Origin: Cohnella abietis
GTDB taxonomy: Bacteria; Bacillota; Bacilli; Paenibacillales; Paenibacillaceae
Length of the DNA stretch: 64,000 nt
Assembly: GCF_004295585.1 (NCBI RefSeq)
Contig: NZ_AP019400.1
Location: 5,921,501-5,985,500, forward strand
Reading direction: 5' to 3'
The notes beneath the pieces were generated by a model. The model saw only the letters and a list, made by a program, of their open reading frames with translations, was not told where the DNA came from and searched no databases. This document shows, piece after piece, positions 1 through 9,356 of this stretch. The position numbers and the translations under genes are program-made. Each line of letters begins with the position of its first letter. Position 1 is the first letter of the stretch.

Positions 1-2
1 CT

Positions 3-452
3 AGCACTACAGAAATCTTTTTTGGCAAAAGCTTGCTCAGCTTTATCGGGACCAGCGGCATTGTCCTCCTCTCGATATTAATAATGGATTACAGCCCTAA
101 TAATGCTCTAATCGTCGCATTCGCATTATTCTTATCCGTCATTTTCTACCTTGGAGTAGGTACATTGATTGGTCTGCTTACGAAGTCAGTCATGGAGGCC
201 TCGGTTGCTATCATGCCAGCGCTTGGAATCTTTACTCTCAGCCCCTTGGTTTCTCCTTTCATTGAGAAGTATCCAGTTCTGAAAATAACGGAGTATTTAC
301 CGAACATACAGCTTATCGACCTGGCGAAACAAGTAGAAACCGGAGCTGCCTTCGCAGAGGTATGGCCTAACTTGGGGATCATTCTTCTCTGGTCCATTGC
401 CATTTACACTATGTGTGGGTACTTGTACAAGAAGAACATGGTGGATGATTGA
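3..452 (+). CDS. ABC-2 type transporter permease, C-terminal part
   Basis: The reading frame is open from the left edge, so the true start lies outside the window. About 149 residues remain. They hold four hydrophobic segments, including one around ALIVAFALFLSVIFYLGVGT, and a last segment close to the C-terminus (LGIILLWSIAIYTMCGYLYK). This is the usual end of an ABC-2 family permease, a membrane subunit that works with a separate ATPase to export a drug, lipid or ion. The substrate cannot be told. The partner ATPase would lie to the left. Family assignment rests on the membrane pattern and overall look, so it is moderate. Confidence 0.6.
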   Translation, partial: STTEIFFGKSLLSFIGTSGIVLLSILIMDYSPNNALIVAFALFLSVIFYLGVGTLIGLLTKSVMEASVAIMPALGIFTLSPLVSPFIEKYPVLKITEYLPNIQLIDLAKQVETGAAFAEVWPNLGIILLWSIAIYTMCGYLYKKNMVDD

Positions 453-541
453 GGGCTGAAGGAAAACTGGGATGGTTGTCTCGAAGCAACTTTAGAAAAC
501 TACAATTATTCTATTAATATGAGGAGCGCCAGCGTTTGTCT

Positions 542-597
542 TTGAGATCGTGAAATCTCCTTGTTATGTTTTACCCATTCAGATTTCACGATCTCAA
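542..597. repeat. 17-bp perfect inverted repeat, 22-nt spacer
   Basis: The arms at 542-558 and 581-597 are exact reverse complements (left arm TTGAGATCGTGAAATCT). The sequence lies 90 bases downstream of the ABC-2 permease. There is no T-run on either side, so it is not a textbook terminator. It could be a processed RNA hairpin, a protein-binding site or the remnant of a small palindromic element. The rest of 453-752 holds no gene that I can support. Confidence 0.6.
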
Positions 598-713
598 CCC
601 GGGGCCCCCGTAAAGTATTCGGAAATGACTACAAAGCTTATCTTCACTTTACAGGGTGGAGCAACCGGAAGGAGATACATCCCCGCAAAACTATAATCTA
701 TAGACAAGCTAGT

Positions 714-744
714 GGCTGCCCATAAGTTACCTTATGGGACAGCC
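714..744 (-). terminator. Hairpin downstream of Gfo/Idh/MocA gene
   Basis: Read on the minus strand, GGCTGTCCCATAAG pairs with CTTATGGGCAGCC around a GTAA loop. It begins nine bases after the stop codon of the oxidoreductase gene. No clear T-run follows, so termination is plausible but not certain. Confidence 0.45.
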
Positions 745-752
745 CCGTTTAT

Positions 753-1826
753 TCACTGCGCCCAAATTTGTTGATTTGTTTTAACAATCGTCCCTGTCTC
801 AGTTGCATGTTCAATCATCATCGCCAAATAGTGGTCCTGTGATGCTTCTGCTAAGCTGTAGAAGCTTGGTCCTCCATTAACATAGCTGTTCATATTATCC
901 AGACAAGTCGCAATGGCGATTTCATCGTCGGTCAAGCTTGCAGGAATGAATGGGTTTCGATAAGCCCATCTTTCTCCTGCCATAATCCCCTTCAAATAAT
1001 AGCCTTCCAAATTCCCATCTTCCCCCGCATTCACCCGCTTCAGGTCATACTGCACCGGGGTAGCAAAGTCTTGCAAATATTTAATAGCTCCATTATGGAT
1101 TTCGCCTTTGTCTCCCCTAACCAGCAAACGTGGAGAACGGATCCAAGAAAAATATTGATCACCCGTAAAATCATAAACGGCGGTTTTGTCACCAAATTGG
1201 AGCAGAGCAATAACCTGCTTCGAATCAATTGTCTTCTCTTTCTCCGGTGCGCCTTTTCTGTTCGGTCCCTCAATTATTGGTGTAGTATACGAGAAAGCGC
1301 GAATTTCAACATCCTCAAATTGAATTCCCAATATGCGGCGAATTAAACTCATCCCATGATACCCATGGGCTACTGAAACTTGAGTTTGAGAGATGTCTCC
1401 TAGCAATCCCGAATGTATGATAGACAAGCGGGCAGCATGAAGTGGTTGATACAAATATTGTTCCGCAACTTGAACTCGCGCATTGCGTCCTACTTCATCA
1501 TTTAATTCAATCAATGCATCAAGGTCGGCGGCCGGTGGAGTCTCTGTCAGCACTGGAATGTCACGTTTAACCAGCTTGCGGATAAATTCAGGCGTGACTC
1601 CCCTCGAAACAGCAAGCACGACAAATGAGGGAGTCGTATTATTAAACAATTCATCTATATCTCGATACGTTGGAATGCCCCAATCACGCTCAATCCGCTG
1701 CCCCTGTAAGGGGTCTCGCACAACTATACCTGTGACCTGAAACTTCTCTGGTAACGATCTTGCAATACGAAGGTAAAACTCCGTTCGCCAGCCGCCCCCC
1801 ACTATACCAAATTTTATTTGCTCCAT
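753..1826 (-). CDS. Gfo/Idh/MocA family oxidoreductase
   Basis: A 357-residue NAD(P)-dependent oxidoreductase of the type that acts on sugars, inositols or their derivatives in the cytoplasm. The N-terminal Rossmann fold carries the dinucleotide motif GIVGGGWRTEFY at about residues 7-18. The C-terminal half looks like the usual substrate-binding beta-sheet domain. The start is ATG at 1826, preceded by AAAGGAG at a good distance, and a TATAAT lies at 1860-1865. The motif that is normally EKP reads ETPP here, so the commonly catalytic lysine is a threonine. The gene is monocistronic and the substrate is unknown. Its position next to sugar-use genes suggests a carbohydrate role. Confidence 0.85.
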   Translation of the reverse strand: MEQIKFGIVGGGWRTEFYLRIARSLPEKFQVTGIVVRDPLQGQRIERDWGIPTYRDIDELFNNTTPSFVVLAVSRGVTPEFIRKLVKRDIPVLTETPPAADLDALIELNDEVGRNARVQVAEQYLYQPLHAARLSIIHSGLLGDISQTQVSVAHGYHGMSLIRRILGIQFEDVEIRAFSYTTPIIEGPNRKGAPEKEKTIDSKQVIALLQFGDKTAVYDFTGDQYFSWIRSPRLLVRGDKGEIHNGAIKYLQDFATPVQYDLKRVNAGEDGNLEGYYLKGIMAGERWAYRNPFIPASLTDDEIAIATCLDNMNSYVNGGPSFYSLAEASQDHYLAMMIEHATETGTIVKTNQQIWAQ

Positions 1827-2294
1827 ATGATGCTACTCCTTTGAGTTGCCTATTTGTATATTATAAGCTCCTTCCGTCGCGCCCTCCACCATCTTGTTGT
1901 TCCTACTCTATTTACATCCTTAATTTTAATCAACCGTTCCCTATTGGGTTAGTGTACTCTTTCAATATGAAGATTCAAACTTGCCCTGTTTTGGTATAGC
2001 GAATCGTAGCGTGCTTATTAGCGGGAAAATGGCTTCTCATTTGTTCTAACGAACTTCATTAGCGTTAAAGTGTGTTTTAATGAAGAATCGGAGCTACTTG
2101 GGTGGATATAACACGTCTGGGGTTCGTTACAATTTTAAACCATCAGATTTTGAGCATATAAGAGTTACTGAGTTCGTTAGAGAAATGCTAGATAACATTG
2201 CTTGCCACTGTTCACAATCAAACGGCTGCACCATGCGAGATAAAATTTGCCAAACATTACGAAGGTGGCGCGACCACGGTAAAAGGTCGATAAT
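1827..2294. other. Intergenic stretch without a supported gene
   Basis: The region holds the probable promoter of the minus-strand oxidoreductase near 1860. A weak 8-bp inverted repeat (CTTCATTA and TAATGAAG) lies at about 2051-2085. Overlapping short frames on both strands from 2080 to 2399 have no ribosome binding site and no recognisable protein features, so I do not call them. Confidence 0.4.
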
Positions 2295-2331
2295 GCACCA
2301 AAGGGTAGCCTCAATGGCTACCCTTTGGTGC
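2295..2331. terminator. 16-bp perfect hairpin, probable terminator
   Basis: GCACCAAAGGGTAGCC at 2295-2310 is the exact reverse complement of 2316-2331, with a TCAAT loop. It begins 25 bases after the stop of the minus-strand gene ending at 2356. A moderately T-rich stretch follows on that strand. Confidence 0.6.
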
Positions 2332-2355
2332 GACTCTTTCTTAAAGCCTTTATTA

Positions 2356-2703
2356 TTACTTCTTATCCACTTGAAGTAATGATATGTTCTTGACCGCAAA
2401 TGTATCTTTTATCTTGTCTTCCGTAATGACATTCAGTTTGATAAGGCTTGTAATCTTGGAGGAATCTGATTTTGAGAGCATTCGCCATACTTCAGGGTCA
2501 GGCAACGCCTCATAAAGCTTATTATCATCGTATTCCTTCCGCTCTTGAAGGACAATTTTCACCTTATAGCCTCCAACCTCAAGCTGGGAAACACCTTGTC
2601 CGGTACAGTGGTCCAAGATCTCACTTCGCAGTTCCGCTAGCTCTTGCTCTATTTCTTTCTGCTTTTGCTTTAGTTGATAGTATCGTTTGACTTTCTTGTC
2701 CAC
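2356..2703 (-). CDS. Small protein of unknown function
   Basis: About 115 residues. The N-terminal third is a charged helical stretch likely to form a coiled coil (KQKQKEIEQELAELRSEI). A compact lysine-rich region follows. I do not recognise a family. I place the start at GTG 2703 because GAGGAG lies about ten bases upstream. An in-frame GTG at 2712 touches the Shine-Dalgarno sequence and is less likely. There is no signal peptide or membrane segment. The gene stands alone, with a hairpin on each side. Confidence 0.6.
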   Translation of the reverse strand: MDKKVKRYYQLKQKQKEIEQELAELRSEILDHCTGQGVSQLEVGGYKVKIVLQERKEYDDNKLYEALPDPEVWRMLSKSDSSKITSLIKLNVITEDKIKDTFAVKNISLLQVDKK

Positions 2704-2758
2704 TAAGTTCACGCTCCTCTTTACAACATACTTATGCTGAGGGAGCGAATTTAGGACA

Positions 2759-2811
2759 GAAAAGAGGCAGGGCCGAAGAGTCTATAATGACCCTCGGACC
2801 TGCCTCTTTCT
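2759..2811 (-). terminator. Rho-independent terminator of the 17.4-2.9 kb locus
   Basis: On the minus strand AAAGAGGCAGG pairs with CCTGCCTCTTT, extended by CCGA/TCGG. A TTTTCTGTCC tail follows. It begins about 40 bases after the stop of the large glycosidase gene and so closes the first sugar locus. Confidence 0.8.
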
Positions 2812-2852
2812 CGGAGCTCATTTGAATCAGTATACCCACGAATTCACAACTA

Positions 2853-5800
2853 TCATTCGCTAGTAGCCGTGTAAAGACTATTGATTTCCGTAGCGCTAAA
2901 CGCGCGGTTGTATAGTTTAACTACATCAATGGTGCCATTAAAATAACGGCCAGGGTCTGAATCACGCCCTATATATAACGGGGATGCATCATAGCTTAGA
3001 CTACCCGTTTGAGCCGCTGTGGCAACTAATGCTCCATCCATATATAGTCTAATATTGGTGCCGTCATACGTACCTGCATAGTGATGCCACTGGGTGATAT
3101 CTGACGTTGGTGTATAATTCGCCGAAGCCCAATTCCCTCCTGCCCAAACATAAAATCTAATTTCCTTCGTTCCCGACACTGGATGCATAATAAATCCTGG
3201 ACGTTTCGCTACCAGCATTCCAGAGTTATTCCAAGTGGTAGTGCCGCTTTTTGCCCATAATGCAACCGTAATATTAGTAGGTCTTAAGCTTGGACTGTCA
3301 TTGATCTGCACTTGCCCGGTTGATCCATTAAACAGTAATCCGCTATTAATCTTCCCTGTCGTCCACGTTGCTCCTCCGCTAACTGTACCTACATTCCCAT
3401 TCCCTGAGGAGTCGCTAGCGATAGTACCTGTATTCTCATTAAAATTCCATCCACCAGCCAAACCATCTGAACTACCTGAACCACCAGAGCCATTATTGTA
3501 AGTAACAAAGGCATCTACAAGCATATATGTGCCCGATTTTTTGACACCCTTTATCTTATGGATCCCATTAGTCAGACCATTCTTACTATAAACAACCTGC
3601 TGCGTAATTTTGGATGAATGGGTGCAATCCACCGTCTGTTGGAATACTCCATCGATATAAATATCCACTTGCCCCATATCAACATCTTTTTCAGTAATGT
3701 ATTCTATACCAGTTCCTGAAAATGTGTATTCAAAATAGTCATTGTTAGTCATCGTATAGTGAACATCTGCTTGATAATCGCTAGAAGCTCTGCCGGAGCT
3801 AAGTGACCAATTACCATTGTAAACGATGTTGCTATCCGTATTATTAACCTTAATGCCTTCAGTCTTTATATAGGAGCTTCTATACTGATCAGGAGTCGTG
3901 CCCGGTCTAACCATAACGATGGTTTCCCCTGCTGTCGTAGCAAAGCTCAGCAATGAACCTGAGAGCGTTTCGCTCTGTACGCCATTACGATACAGTACGA
4001 CATTCGTGGCCCATGGATTTCTTACTTTGGCTATACCACCAAGCTGTGATTCAATCTCTACATATTGAATGTCCTGGCTGACCATGGATGACGATACGAG
4101 AAAGCCGCCTTTAGCAAGTAGCTTGTATTTGGCATCCCAAGCTGTCGGCCATGCAGGAAAGACGCGGATTACAGCATCCAATTCCGGTTTAGGGGCAACA
4201 CTCTGTGACAGAGCCTCTTGAATGGCATCAGACCAAGTTCCATAGCCCTGAGCCGAATAATAATCTCCATTTTTCTCAAGCAGGTTAGGTGTAACGGAAA
4301 ATTGATTGTACTGCACAGGGAACATGACCGCCAAATCATTCGCTTGACCAAGTCTTGCCGCATCTACTAAAAATCTGCTTGTTTCATGAGCAGTAATTCC
4401 ATTAATACGTATATTCTTATATCCCGGTGATGCTAGATACGTATTCATGGCCATAGTCCAATCTCCGCCATCCATTCCTTGATCCCTTGATTCCAATGTT
4501 AGCACATCGAATTTTTCAAGCATCTTAAATCTAGGACTCTCAGATCCGTAATTATCTCTAATGAACGCTGCCGGCTGTAAGCCCTGCGCCCATGTTGGAT
4601 TTGCCGATGTTAGCCCCCCGATAGCCCCTGTTTGACTACTCAAAGGATATGGCGCTATTTTATCAAGACGATCTTGCCACAAGGGTCTTAATGTAGCGTC
4701 TTGATTTAGCAGCTGTGAAGCCTTGATAGCAACTGCAAAAATCCCTCTCGCCAGCGAAAGATCATCGATAACATCCTTACCAGCCCAGATATGCTCGTGT
4801 AAGCTCGTATTGTAGAAATGGTATTTACCGTCAGCATCCAATTTGAAGCCAGCATAATTACGGTAAAACTCAGCTGCTCCCTTAATGAAAGGGTACGCAT
4901 AATTTTGCAACCAAGTTAAATCTTTGGTGTACAAATACCGATCCCAATAATACTCAGCTGTCTCCTGCGTAGCTACCATCGTATGAGTTACATACGATGC
5001 CGGCGCTACTGAGCTACCAAGCCAATTCCAAATCGAGAGAGAGGTATCCCTATTGTTGGCGAAAGTATTAAGAGCTGAAGTTTTTGGTCCTTGGTAGAGT
5101 AAATAGGTTTTCAAGTCATTACCGATTGAAGTCGGCAGCGTTTCCTGTCCAAAAAAGCCCGATGTCTCTCCTATGAAAACCCCTTGGCTACCCCAGACTT
5201 GCGATGCCGCGTTCTGATATCTGCTTAAATTAGTCGTTCTCATATTAAATAGTGGATCCATTAATTCCATATGATTAGCGGCATCTAACGGTTGATATAA
5301 GGAATCCTGATTCCAATTCCAGTAGTTTCCGCCCCAGTCTCTTGTATCGCCTTCTGCGATCCAGTTGCCGCCATTGAATTTGGATGGGTATTGACCTCTA
5401 TTCGAGATCGCTGCCAAGTACATGTAATAAGTGCGTCTTTGTTCAAAATTTGATTGTGTAGGAAGATAGACATAAGACTTCGACCAAAAACTATGCCACC
5501 AAGCTTGGTTGGAAGCAAAAATGGTGCTATAAGTAGATGAAGTGTTGGCTTGGGCAATAGCGTTGCTTTTCACATCAACGGCTGTATTCATGCTTGTATC
5601 GCCGCCAATAATGATAGTGAAAGTACCAGTGGCTGCAGGAACTGACAATCTTACCGTCTGTGTGTCAACCGTACTCGTAGTTCCTGTTCGGCCTTGGACT
5701 TTAATAGCAACAGCGGTGCTGCAATAAAAATCATTGCTTGCGATACCCGTTGAGGAGGCTTCCGAAAAAACTTGTTTTAACGCGATAATATTTCCCGTTT

Positions 5801-6398
5801 CCTGACTAATCGTTGATACTGCATGATTGGCACCCCCTGCACCCGTATTTACGGACGGAGCCCGAAGCATCTTCAGATCGATATTAACAGGCATAGGAAC
5901 GGAACGATTATCAGTAACTTGAATGGCGATAATATCCGAATCATTTTTCCCGATTACTTTTACATTCAGATTGCTTCCATCAATATTGAGCATAGCGTCA
6001 TAAAGCGATAATTTCTGTGTAGTCGCCGCACCAAAGACGGTGCCCCCAAAATCAACATTAATCTTCCCTAGCCCACCGCCACTTGAGTTCCCCCGAGCGC
6101 TTGCATCGTTAGCCACAAAAGTATTCGTATGATTGACTTGCATGCTAAGCATGTTACCAGAAGGCTCCCAGACTGGCCCCCCGAATTTACCATTTGCTAT
6201 AGGCATACCATAAGGACCAGATGTAATCATTCCTTTGTAAGTAAGGTCTGATCGAGAAATAAGCTGGTTATAATCGGGGTTGAAGATGGGAGTTCCACTC
6301 GCCTTAACAGGAGTTGGATTCGTAATCACCAATTGTAAGACCAATGTGCTCAATAAGACCCCAACTGTAAACACCATTTTCCATTTCGCTATTTTCAT
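2853..6398 (-). CDS. Secreted multidomain glycoside hydrolase, GH95-like, with C-terminal LamG domain
   Basis: A 1181-residue secreted protein. Residues 1-33 form a signal peptide ending VKA|SG. Residues of about 36-800 resemble (alpha/alpha)6-barrel glycosidases of the GH95/GH65 kind, with an aromatic core around residues 350-370 (RDWGGNYWNWNQDSLYQPL). GH95 enzymes are mostly alpha-fucosidases or alpha-galactosidases, but I cannot prove the specificity. Residues of about 850-975 look like a galactose-binding-type beta-sandwich. Residues of about 985-1181 form a concanavalin-A/LamG domain. The start is supported by AGGAGG eight bases upstream. It is the last gene of the first locus and probably trims an external polysaccharide before uptake. 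Confidence 0.75.
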   Translation of the reverse strand: MKIAKWKMVFTVGVLLSTLVLQLVITNPTPVKASGTPIFNPDYNQLISRSDLTYKGMITSGPYGMPIANGKFGGPVWEPSGNMLSMQVNHTNTFVANDASARGNSSGGGLGKINVDFGGTVFGAATTQKLSLYDAMLNIDGSNLNVKVIGKNDSDIIAIQVTDNRSVPMPVNIDLKMLRAPSVNTGAGGANHAVSTISQETGNIIALKQVFSEASSTGIASNDFYCSTAVAIKVQGRTGTTSTVDTQTVRLSVPAATGTFTIIIGGDTSMNTAVDVKSNAIAQANTSSTYSTIFASNQAWWHSFWSKSYVYLPTQSNFEQRRTYYMYLAAISNRGQYPSKFNGGNWIAEGDTRDWGGNYWNWNQDSLYQPLDAANHMELMDPLFNMRTTNLSRYQNAASQVWGSQGVFIGETSGFFGQETLPTSIGNDLKTYLLYQGPKTSALNTFANNRDTSLSIWNWLGSSVAPASYVTHTMVATQETAEYYWDRYLYTKDLTWLQNYAYPFIKGAAEFYRNYAGFKLDADGKYHFYNTSLHEHIWAGKDVIDDLSLARGIFAVAIKASQLLNQDATLRPLWQDRLDKIAPYPLSSQTGAIGGLTSANPTWAQGLQPAAFIRDNYGSESPRFKMLEKFDVLTLESRDQGMDGGDWTMAMNTYLASPGYKNIRINGITAHETSRFLVDAARLGQANDLAVMFPVQYNQFSVTPNLLEKNGDYYSAQGYGTWSDAIQEALSQSVAPKPELDAVIRVFPAWPTAWDAKYKLLAKGGFLVSSSMVSQDIQYVEIESQLGGIAKVRNPWATNVVLYRNGVQSETLSGSLLSFATTAGETIVMVRPGTTPDQYRSSYIKTEGIKVNNTDSNIVYNGNWSLSSGRASSDYQADVHYTMTNNDYFEYTFSGTGIEYITEKDVDMGQVDIYIDGVFQQTVDCTHSSKITQQVVYSKNGLTNGIHKIKGVKKSGTYMLVDAFVTYNNGSGGSGSSDGLAGGWNFNENTGTIASDSSGNGNVGTVSGGATWTTGKINSGLLFNGSTGQVQINDSPSLRPTNITVALWAKSGTTTWNNSGMLVAKRPGFIMHPVSGTKEIRFYVWAGGNWASANYTPTSDITQWHHYAGTYDGTNIRLYMDGALVATAAQTGSLSYDASPLYIGRDSDPGRYFNGTIDVVKLYNRAFSATEINSLYTATSE

Positions 6399-6446
6399 AT
6401 ATTCAGCCTCCTAAAAATATTATTACGACACTGAAAGCTAGTTGTA

Positions 6447-7178
6447 TTATCTACAAGCTTTTTCTATTAGAAAATCAACGACAGGTGTAGGATCCTCTAG
6501 GCTGTGGGGATGATGCTCCCCTTCTGGCTTCACAATAACGTTAATTAATCCCCCCCTTTCCCTGTAGCTATTAATAAGAATTTCAGCATTTTCGCTATAT
6601 ATTGCTGCAGTATCCGCATCTCCATAAACAATGATAATGGGGATCAAGGCCTTCGCAACTTGGTCAATTTTATCCAGTGGGTTTCCTTTAAAATCTTTAA
6701 CCGTCTCTTCTGTTAAACCATAATGCGCAAGACATTCTTGCCACTCTTTGTCTGCTCGTACCGCCTTACCAAAACCACCTGGCCAGCTTCTTATATCCAA
6801 CGAGGGAGCATCGAGGTATAACCCAGCCACTTTATCTGAATATTCCGCTGCATAATTGAATGAATATAGTGCACCCCGGCTGAATCCGAAAAGAACGGTT
6901 CTTTCTGCAAGACTAAATTGTTGCTCCACGTAATTCTGAAATGATCGCATAAATCGAATGGATGCTGGACAGCCGTACATGTCACTTACCTTGTAATAGG
7001 CTAAATACCATCCTTTCTCCAGCATAGCCATATCCACTTGGGCGAACGCATCAAAAAACTCAGCACGCCAAATCCATGGTTTACCTTTCGCGGGAGTAGC
7101 CGGAACAATAATCAATCCTTCTATTCCATTCACTAGAAAGTCGTATCTGATGTAACCTTTCCATAACGTTTTTTGCAT
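6447..7178 (-). CDS. Alpha/beta hydrolase, probable carbohydrate esterase
   Basis: About 243 residues with the alpha/beta hydrolase catalytic set. The nucleophile elbow is GFSRG, an acid lies in VYGDADTAAI, and a histidine is in GEHHPHSLEDP near the C-terminus. There is no signal peptide, so it is cytoplasmic. ATG 7178 follows GGAG at nine bases. The in-frame ATG at 7193 has no good ribosome binding site but starts three bases from the upstream stop, so coupling is possible. It sits between a beta-helix protein and a glycosidase. A role in removing acyl groups from imported oligosaccharides is an inference. Confidence 0.7.
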   Translation of the reverse strand: MQKTLWKGYIRYDFLVNGIEGLIIVPATPAKGKPWIWRAEFFDAFAQVDMAMLEKGWYLAYYKVSDMYGCPASIRFMRSFQNYVEQQFSLAERTVLFGFSRGALYSFNYAAEYSDKVAGLYLDAPSLDIRSWPGGFGKAVRADKEWQECLAHYGLTEETVKDFKGNPLDKIDQVAKALIPIIIVYGDADTAAIYSENAEILINSYRERGGLINVIVKPEGEHHPHSLEDPTPVVDFLIEKACR

Positions 7179-7196
7179 ACGTTCATTCTCCATAGA

Positions 7197-9341
7197 TTAG
7201 TTTCGTTGTATGAAATAATCGGGATAATCCGCCGTTAACCCAAACTTATCCATCGGAAAATTACGGAATCCAAGAGCCAGAGCCGGGGAATCAGGCCTCA
7301 CGCTATAATCTCCATTCGCTGGATCAACGAAGAGCGGATCTGCGTAAACAGAATGGACATCCCAGCCCATTGCCTGCCATTCAGACCATTCGTACGTCTC
7401 CGTCCGGCTGCCCAACGGCCGATAATGAACCGTCGCGAGAAACCGGCCTAAGTCGTTAAAGAATAAGTTGCCATCCAGCTCCTGTACCCAGCGGCCTTCC
7501 ATCGGAGGGCCGATCAGCTCGTACAGCTTGCCTTTGGAATCACCCTTCTGAAAGTCGATATCAACCTCAGGATTATCCCATTCGCTGTTCGCCACGACGA
7601 TATTCCCCCTGAACCGGTCACTATTGCCCTCGTATCCGATATGGATGCCGGGAGGATTTGCCCCGTTCACGAAAATATTGTTTTCAACTGTACGATAATC
7701 TCCTTCTCGAAGCTTGACCGAGACTCCAATGCACAGATTTTCGCGGACAACGTAATTGGACGAGCCGTCGTCCAGATCAATCCCCCATCCTTTGCGATCG
7801 CGAAACCTATTGTTGCGGATGACAACCGGATTCCTAGCATCTAGGCATACGTCTCCGGCTCCATGCGACGCAGGACCGTGGGATTGGGAAAGGCACCAGA
7901 ACCTGTCCCTCCCCCATGAGTTAAACGGACCATGATCCCCTGTTTCCCTTACCGTATCGTACACATCGTTATATTCGATAACGTGTCCTCCCCATGTCCC
8001 GTCGTTGATACAGATAGCAGCACGCGGAAGACGGAAAATCTCATTATGGCTGACGATGTTATCGCGGCTAACCGAGATAAACACGCCTGCAGTCTGTTTC
8101 CCGTAAACACCGATATCGTGAATTTTATTATTACTAATCGTGATATTCGCTGGATAGGCGTGCTGACTTCCTAGTGTCAGCGGCTTCGACCCGACAAGGC
8201 AAAAACCACTTTCGCCTATGTCATGTACCCAGCAGCCGTGAATGCGATGATCCCTGTTGTAAAGGCTTACAAATACAGCGTTGCCTCCGACAGCATCGAA
8301 CTCGCAATACGCAATCTCGCAGTTCTCCGCCCCCTCCATGAATACCGCGCCACCTCGATGGATCGTCCAATCCCCAAGCGATGGCGCTTCATACGCCTTC
8401 AAGTAAGTCGGCACAGCGTGCTGGAAGTGAATACCGATGAACGATATCCATTGAACTGGGTGACGTTGCGTCCCTATGAATTCAACGATTCGTTCCAGAA
8501 CAGGTACTTCCACAACGGACTCTTCTAGAACCAACCCTTCTGGCGGATAATAGTAGAGAATACCTTCCTCGCGATCGGCGTACCATTCACCCGGGGTATC
8601 CAGTTCCTCGAATACGTTGTCAACGAAATAGTCAGAACGTTCGTCTATACCGGTAGCGTCGGAGCCTTGCATAATGTCGTTGATTTGATAGCCACCTTCG
8701 CCGAAGCGGATGACTCCCGCCTGGCGATCGACGCTCTCTACCCGCCATTGCAAATTGCCCCACTTGTTCTTTCCGAATGCATGAACAACCGCTTCTTCTG
8801 GCTTCGCCCATTCCTTGTTCGTGAAAGTTGCGGGGTCGAACGGCAATTCGTAGTGTGGCCATGCCCTCGGCTCGCCGAGTGGCCGAACGAAAGCTGGGCT
8901 AGCGCCCGAGGCTTTCGGGAAACGGGCACGAGTCTGCCGGACTCCATTTACGAACAGCTCCGTAAACATCTCTTCTCGATTGACGCCTTTCCACTCAGGA
9001 ATGGCACATTTCCATATGCCATCTCGGTAAGGCTCCATACTTAGTCGAAGCCGCTTGCCTCCGCTTACAATAGGACGCTCTCCCGGAAATGCGCGGTACC
9101 AGACAGGGGCACTTTCGGACCCTGAATCCTCCGCTGTTAAAGTGAACGTCTGTTCCAAATAATGCGTGCCTTCCCGGAGCCATACCGTTGCCGATTGGAT
9201 TGCTGCCTTTCCGGTACTTCTTAGTTCCCGCTTGGCTCTATCCAGTGTGGCGAACGGTTTGCTCTCCGTTCCCAGCGCATCGTCGTTTCCATTAGGGCTG
9301 ACATATAAATTTATTTGCGTTTCCATATCCATGTTCGACAT
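7197..9341 (-). CDS. Right-handed parallel beta-helix protein, probable polysaccharide lyase or hydrolase
   Basis: About 714 residues. The N-terminus carries the typical opening of DUF1565-type beta-helix proteins (LYVSPNGNDDALGTESKPFA). From about residue 290 to 600 there are repeated short strands rich in N, I, V and G (for example ITISNNKIHDIGVYG and VVIRNNRFRDRKGWG) that form helix coils. Such proteins include pectate lyases and other polysaccharide-active enzymes. There is no signal peptide, which is unusual for this fold and suggests action on imported oligosaccharides. ATG 9341 follows GGAGG at eight bases; GTG 9350 is an upstream alternative. It is nearly contiguous with the permease gene before it. 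Confidence 0.75.
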   Translation of the reverse strand: MSNMDMETQINLYVSPNGNDDALGTESKPFATLDRAKRELRSTGKAAIQSATVWLREGTHYLEQTFTLTAEDSGSESAPVWYRAFPGERPIVSGGKRLRLSMEPYRDGIWKCAIPEWKGVNREEMFTELFVNGVRQTRARFPKASGASPAFVRPLGEPRAWPHYELPFDPATFTNKEWAKPEEAVVHAFGKNKWGNLQWRVESVDRQAGVIRFGEGGYQINDIMQGSDATGIDERSDYFVDNVFEELDTPGEWYADREEGILYYYPPEGLVLEESVVEVPVLERIVEFIGTQRHPVQWISFIGIHFQHAVPTYLKAYEAPSLGDWTIHRGGAVFMEGAENCEIAYCEFDAVGGNAVFVSLYNRDHRIHGCWVHDIGESGFCLVGSKPLTLGSQHAYPANITISNNKIHDIGVYGKQTAGVFISVSRDNIVSHNEIFRLPRAAICINDGTWGGHVIEYNDVYDTVRETGDHGPFNSWGRDRFWCLSQSHGPASHGAGDVCLDARNPVVIRNNRFRDRKGWGIDLDDGSSNYVVRENLCIGVSVKLREGDYRTVENNIFVNGANPPGIHIGYEGNSDRFRGNIVVANSEWDNPEVDIDFQKGDSKGKLYELIGPPMEGRWVQELDGNLFFNDLGRFLATVHYRPLGSRTETYEWSEWQAMGWDVHSVYADPLFVDPANGDYSVRPDSPALALGFRNFPMDKFGLTADYPDYFIQRN

Positions 9342-9356
9342 GTGGAACACCTCCTT

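Noticed and set aside
2080..2399. Overlapping short open frames on both strands (99 and 90 codons)
   Set aside because: No ribosome binding sites, no recognisable domain, and they cross a 16-bp hairpin that looks like a terminator.
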